From NCBI GenBank assembly GCA_027069385.1, contig JALXER010000285.1, forward strand, positions 1-44,080: DNA of 44,080 nt, read 5' to 3'. Below are positions 40,790 to 44,080 of the stretch, in pieces (position 1 is the stretch's first letter; each line of letters starts with the position of its first letter). This DNA is from Paracoccaceae bacterium (GTDB lineage: Bacteria > Pseudomonadota > Alphaproteobacteria > Rhodobacterales > Rhodobacteraceae). The notes under the pieces are model-generated. The model was given only the letters and a program-made list of their open reading frames with translations, ran no database searches and was not told where the DNA came from. Both the position numbers and the translations under genes were made by a program.

Positions 40790-41914
40790 CTAACAGTCGA
40801 AATAGCCGCTGTCTGTGCAGGTTTTCGCCGCTTCGATGGCGTCTTGCAACTGTGCATCGCTCAAATCGGGGCGCCAGCGCAACATACCGGCCCAGCCCGA
40901 TACTCCGCCGGCCATCATGTGCCACATATAGGCGCGGGTCGCATTGTCCTGCGTATCATAGAGCGCGGCGATATCGCTCAGCACTCCGGTTTCACCCTGT
41001 CGCAGCGCTTGCAGGAAATACCGTTCGGCCCTGATCACATCCACGGGCCAAACCTTGCCCTCGCTATAGATCCGGCCAAGGCGAAGCTGCGCCCCAACCT
41101 CTCCTTGCTCGGCAGCCTTTTGATACCAGTCGATAATCTGCGGCATATCCGGATCAGACCGACCGATGGTTTCCATGGTTTCGGCAAGCACATACTGCCC
41201 CAGGCTCTCTCCTTGCAGCGCGGCCCGTTCCAGCCAGTAAAGCGCCTGTTTCAAATCCTGCTCCACACCGCGCCCGTAACGAAAGGCAAGGCCAAGGTCG
41301 GTTTCGCCAACAGCATAGCCCTGCTTGGCCGAGGCCCAGTACAGGCTGAACGCCTTGCGGTAATCGACCGTCACGCCGTTGCCAAATTCATAAGCATAGC
41401 CAAGGTTCAACAGCGCCTGCGCATCACCCAGTTGCGCCGCCATCCGGTTCAGGCGCAGGGATTCTTCAAAGTCGAGCGCCACCCCCTCTCCGGCACTATA
41501 CAGATAGGCCAGTTCCGCCATGCCGACAGAATCGCCCCCCTCTGCCGCATCGCGAAACCACTGCGCCGCGCGGGCCGCATCCGCTTCGACACCGAAACCG
41601 TTGTAATACATAAAACCCAGATGGGTTTGCGCATAGGTGTTCCCCTGCTCTGCCGCGGTCAGAAACCAGCGCCGCGCCCGGGCAAAATCCACATCGGTGC
41701 CATAGCCATAGTAATACCCGGCCCCGATCTCGATCATCGACTTCACCTGTCCGGCCTCGGCCAGTTCCAGCCAGATGACATTGGCCTGCGCATCAAACCC
41801 GTCATCGGACAGCTTTAGCGCATCGTCATAGCCTTGGGCACCGGTCCCCGACCCCGCCCCGCACAGCAGGGCGATGCAAACCGACAAGGCCTTTATGCGC
41901 AAGCGCGGGGTCAT
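40790..41914 (-). CDS. Secreted Sel1-repeat (TPR-like) protein
   Basis: 374 aa from the ATG at 41914 (MTPRLRIKALSVCIALLCGA), giving a signal peptide that probably ends after GTGAQ; the frame is open further up to 41980 through a palindromic repeat. At least six Sel1-like repeats follow, for example AQTHLGFMYYNGFGVEADAA, GMAELAYLYSAGEGVALDFE, ALLNLGYAYEFGNGVTVDYR and AQLRLGRIYSEGKV. Two cysteines close the sequence (CTDSGYFDC). Sel1 proteins are adaptor scaffolds, often in envelope stress or cell-wall processes. It separates fabG from acpP, which are usually neighbours. Confidence 0.9.
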   Translation of the reverse strand: MTPRLRIKALSVCIALLCGAGSGTGAQGYDDALKLSDDGFDAQANVIWLELAEAGQVKSMIEIGAGYYYGYGTDVDFARARRWFLTAAEQGNTYAQTHLGFMYYNGFGVEADAARAAQWFRDAAEGGDSVGMAELAYLYSAGEGVALDFEESLRLNRMAAQLGDAQALLNLGYAYEFGNGVTVDYRKAFSLYWASAKQGYAVGETDLGLAFRYGRGVEQDLKQALYWLERAALQGESLGQYVLAETMETIGRSDPDMPQIIDWYQKAAEQGEVGAQLRLGRIYSEGKVWPVDVIRAERYFLQALRQGETGVLSDIAALYDTQDNATRAYMWHMMAGGVSGWAGMLRWRPDLSDAQLQDAIEAAKTCTDSGYFDC

Positions 41915-41956
41915 GCAAAGCTCCGTAATTACGCATGGTTGCGTCAAGCCCGATAG

Positions 41957-41978
41957 GGTGCGTGGTCCCCCACGCACC
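41957..41978. repeat. Short palindromic repeat, variant B, between fabG and the Sel1 gene
   Basis: Inverted repeat GGTGCGTGG - TCCC - CCACGCACC (arms 41957-41965 and 41970-41978), preceded by TAG. It lies 13 bp after the fabG stop codon. Confidence 0.75.
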
Positions 41979-41991
41979 ACACCAACCGCGC

Positions 41992-42729
41992 CTAGAACAT
42001 CGCCATACCGCCATTGACGTGCAGTGTCTGCCCGGTGACATAGCCCGCCTCGGGGCTGGCCAGATACAGGGCCGCGGCGGCGATTTCATCCGATTCGCCC
42101 ATGCGCCCCATGGGAACCCCGCCCAGCAGGGCGGCCTTTTGATCATCGCTCAGCGCGTCGGTCATGGCCGTGGTAATGAACCCCGGCGCGATGGCATTGA
42201 CGGTGATCCCGCGCGAGGCAACCTCTTGCGCCACCGATTTGCCCATGCCGATAACACCGGCCTTGGACGCGGCATAGTTGGCCTGACCGGGGTTGCCCGT
42301 TACGCCGACAATCGAGGAAATGTTGATAATCCGCCCCCAACGTGCCTTCATCATCGGGCGCATAACTGCGCGCATCAGCAACATGGTGGCGGTCAGGTTG
42401 ATCTCCAGCACGCTGTCCCATTCCTCGTCCTTGAGGCGCATAAACAGGTTATCCTTGGTCATGCCGGCATTGTTGACCAGAATGTCCAGCCCCCCCATGG
42501 CTTTGATCGCCTGTGCGGGCAAGGCCTTGACCGCGTCGCGGTCCGACAGGTTGCACGGGGTGACATGGGCGCGCTCGCCCAGTTCGGCGGCCAGCGCGTT
42601 CAGCGGATCAACCCGCGTGCCCGACAGCGCCACCGACGCGCCCGCCCCGTGCAAGGCCCGCGCAATTGCCCCGCCAATACCACCCGAAGCCCCGGTGACC
42701 AGCGCCGTTTTCCCAGTCAAATCAAACAT
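41992..42729 (-). CDS. fabG: 3-oxoacyl-ACP reductase
   Basis: NADPH-dependent reduction of 3-oxoacyl-ACP in fatty-acid synthesis; 245 aa from the ATG at 42729 (MFDLTGKTALVTGASGGIGG). SDR motifs are complete: TGASGGIG, NNAG (ILVNNAGMTKDNL), catalytic Ser in INISSIVG, and YAASK. The C-terminal VTGQTLHVNGGMAMF is typical of FabG. A longer upstream frame is open through the palindromic repeat at 42746 and is rejected. GAGAG lies about eight bases before the ATG. Confidence 0.96.
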   Translation of the reverse strand: MFDLTGKTALVTGASGGIGGAIARALHGAGASVALSGTRVDPLNALAAELGERAHVTPCNLSDRDAVKALPAQAIKAMGGLDILVNNAGMTKDNLFMRLKDEEWDSVLEINLTATMLLMRAVMRPMMKARWGRIINISSIVGVTGNPGQANYAASKAGVIGMGKSVAQEVASRGITVNAIAPGFITTAMTDALSDDQKAALLGGVPMGRMGESDEIAAAALYLASPEAGYVTGQTLHVNGGMAMF

Positions 42730-42745
42730 AATATCTCTCCTGTAG

Positions 42746-42765
42746 GGTGGGTGCTCGCACCCACC
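42746..42765. repeat. Short palindromic repeat, variant A (copy 2)
   Basis: GGTGGGTGC - TC - GCACCCACC (arms 42746-42754 and 42757-42765), preceded by TAG as in the first copy at 547-566. It lies directly upstream of fabG, in its 5' leader. The rest of the 241-bp gap up to 42970 shows no gene. Confidence 0.75.
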
Positions 42766-42970
42766 AATCCCCGATACCATACCAAATATTTTCCGGCTTG
42801 CCAGCCAATATCCACCCGGAACCATTCGCTTTCGAACCGCAATCATATCGGGCCTGCGCCACGCCGCCTGCACCCCCGTAAATCCACGCAGGCGCAACAA
42901 TTCGAGTTGACCTGCTCCGCCATCCGGTTTTCAGTCGGGAAACCTTGTTTTTGATTCCCGAGGCCTGCAC

Positions 42971-44080
42971 ATGACCCGAAAACCCAAAGTGCTGATGATC
43001 ATCATGGACCAGTTTCGTGCCGATCTGCTGTCGGGGGATTTGGCTGCGCATGTGGACCTGCCCAATATCCGCGCCTTTCAACGCGAGGCCACCACATTCG
43101 AGCGCCACTATTCGGTCACCAACCCCTGCGGCCCCTCGCGCGCCAGCATTTTTACCGGCCAATACGCGATGAACCACCGCTCGGTGCGCAACGGCACCCC
43201 GATGCCCGACCATACCGCCAATCTGGCCCAAGAGGCACGCAAGGCGGGCTATGAGCCGCACCTGTACGGCTATACCGATACCAGCCTCGACCCGCGCTCC
43301 CGCCACCCCGATGATCCGGCCCTGAAGACCGAGGAGCAGGTCTTGCCCGGCTTTGACGAAAAGCTGGAAATGCGCCTGATGGAAAGCTATCCGTGGCGGG
43401 CCTATTTGCAGGCGCAGGGCTATACGGTTCCACCCTATGCGCGGTTTTACGATTCGGTCTCGCCCGACCCGAACCGGCCGGCGCGCCCCGATGATCCGCC
43501 GTTTTATCGGGCCGAGCATAGCGACACCGCCTTTCTTGCCACCTCGCTGATCCATGACCTGTCGGTGCGCGCCGACCAGCCGTGGTTTGCGCTGGCAACC
43601 TTTTTGCGCCCGCACCCGCCGCTGGTGGCCCCCGCGCCCTATAACACTCTGATTGACCCCGCCGCGCTGCCCCTGCCCCACCGCCTGAACAGCAAGGCCG
43701 ATCAACAGGCGGTGCATCCGTTTATGCCCGCAGCCCTGCGCGCGCCGCGCATGGAAAACATCGTGCGCGGATGCGACGGTCAGGTGGACAGCAACAGCGA
43801 TGATGACGTGCAGATGCTGCGGGCGCTCTATCTGGGTCTGGCCGCCGAGGTAGACACGCATATCGGCCGGATTTTCGACTTTCTTAGGGAAACCGGCCAG
43901 TATGACGATACGCTGATCATCCTGATGGCCGACCATGGCGAGGCGCTGGGCGACCATCACCTGTGGGGCAAGCAAAACCCGTATGAGCCATGCTATCACA
44001 TCCCGCTGATCATCCGCGACCCGCGCCTGCCCGCCGGACATGGCACAAGGGTGCAGGCCTTTAGCGAAAGCGTCGATATT
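42971..44080 (+). CDS. Sulfatase / phosphonate monoester hydrolase family protein, partial (5' end)
   Basis: 370 codons to the window edge from the ATG at 42971. The signature NPCGPSRASIFTGQY contains C53 in a C-x-P-S-R motif, the site converted to formylglycine. Metal-binding residues are visible in MIIMDQFRAD (Asp13) and in LMADHGEALGDHHLWGKQ near residue 318. The overall organisation resembles phosphonate monoester hydrolases and arylsulfatases of about 500-550 aa, so the C-terminus is missing. No signal peptide is seen, which suggests a cytoplasmic enzyme. Exact substrate (sulfate, phosphate diester or phosphonate ester) is not decidable. Confidence 0.92.
   Translation, partial: MTRKPKVLMIIMDQFRADLLSGDLAAHVDLPNIRAFQREATTFERHYSVTNPCGPSRASIFTGQYAMNHRSVRNGTPMPDHTANLAQEARKAGYEPHLYGYTDTSLDPRSRHPDDPALKTEEQVLPGFDEKLEMRLMESYPWRAYLQAQGYTVPPYARFYDSVSPDPNRPARPDDPPFYRAEHSDTAFLATSLIHDLSVRADQPWFALATFLRPHPPLVAPAPYNTLIDPAALPLPHRLNSKADQQAVHPFMPAALRAPRMENIVRGCDGQVDSNSDDDVQMLRALYLGLAAEVDTHIGRIFDFLRETGQYDDTLIILMADHGEALGDHHLWGKQNPYEPCYHIPLIIRDPRLPAGHGTRVQAFSESVDI

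Noticed and set aside
42722..44041. 439-codon minus-strand frame opposite the sulfatase gene
   Set aside because: Sulfatase signature C-G-P-S-R and metal motifs lie on the plus strand; the minus frame has no recognisable domain.

Overview
The window is GC-rich, densely coded chromosomal DNA of an alphaproteobacterium, almost certainly a member of the Rhodobacterales. The main reasons are a complete Rhodobacter capsulatus-type gene transfer agent (GTA) cluster and the surrounding housekeeping genes fabG, acpP, fabF, mltG, cysE, der and bamB, an arrangement I associate with that order. No tRNA, rRNA, CRISPR array, integrase or transposase was found.

Layout. 1-539: 5' part of a YcaQ-family DNA glycosylase gene. 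585-8237 (minus): catabolic/uptake operon reading M20 deacylase, peptide-type binding protein, stem-loop with T-run, two permeases, fused double ATPase, aldehyde dehydrogenase; a PAS-LuxR regulator (8321-8860, plus) is divergent from it. 8861-9896: an AT-rich island with a 17-bp tandem repeat and two unrecognised, probably co-transcribed genes, one extremely lysine-rich. 9896-11246 (minus): BioY, a small membrane protein and an Lrp/AsnC regulator. 11376-12032: a degenerate short-chain dehydrogenase. 12044-12314 and 20969-21306: two inverted copies of a long palindromic intergenic element, each between convergent genes. 12340-12720: a decayed histidine phosphatase gene. 12722-16198 (minus): yfgM-like, bamB and der (outer-membrane assembly and ribosome biogenesis). 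16410-20962 (plus): RND efflux adaptor and pump behind a promoter with a palindromic operator. 21317-22546: cysE and a DksA/TraR-type zinc-finger gene.

22556-37330 (minus): the GTA structural operon, transcribed from g1 (small terminase) to g15 (megatron) and ending with a DUF2793 gene. All fifteen numbered genes plus g3.5 and g10.1 appear intact, which suggests a functional particle. Three features are unusual: an additional phage 'fiber-tail adaptor'-like gene with a structured non-coding spacer between capsid (g5) and g6; a near-consensus promoter followed by an intrinsic-terminator-like hairpin just before g1; and short palindromic repeats between g2 and g3, between g3.5 and g4, and upstream of g1.

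37524-42729 (minus): mltG, fabF, an unknown periplasmic protein, acpP, a Sel1-repeat protein and fabG (fatty acid and cell-wall synthesis). 42971-44080: 5' part of a sulfatase / phosphonate monoester hydrolase gene. Six copies of a short palindrome, in two variants, are scattered through the window.
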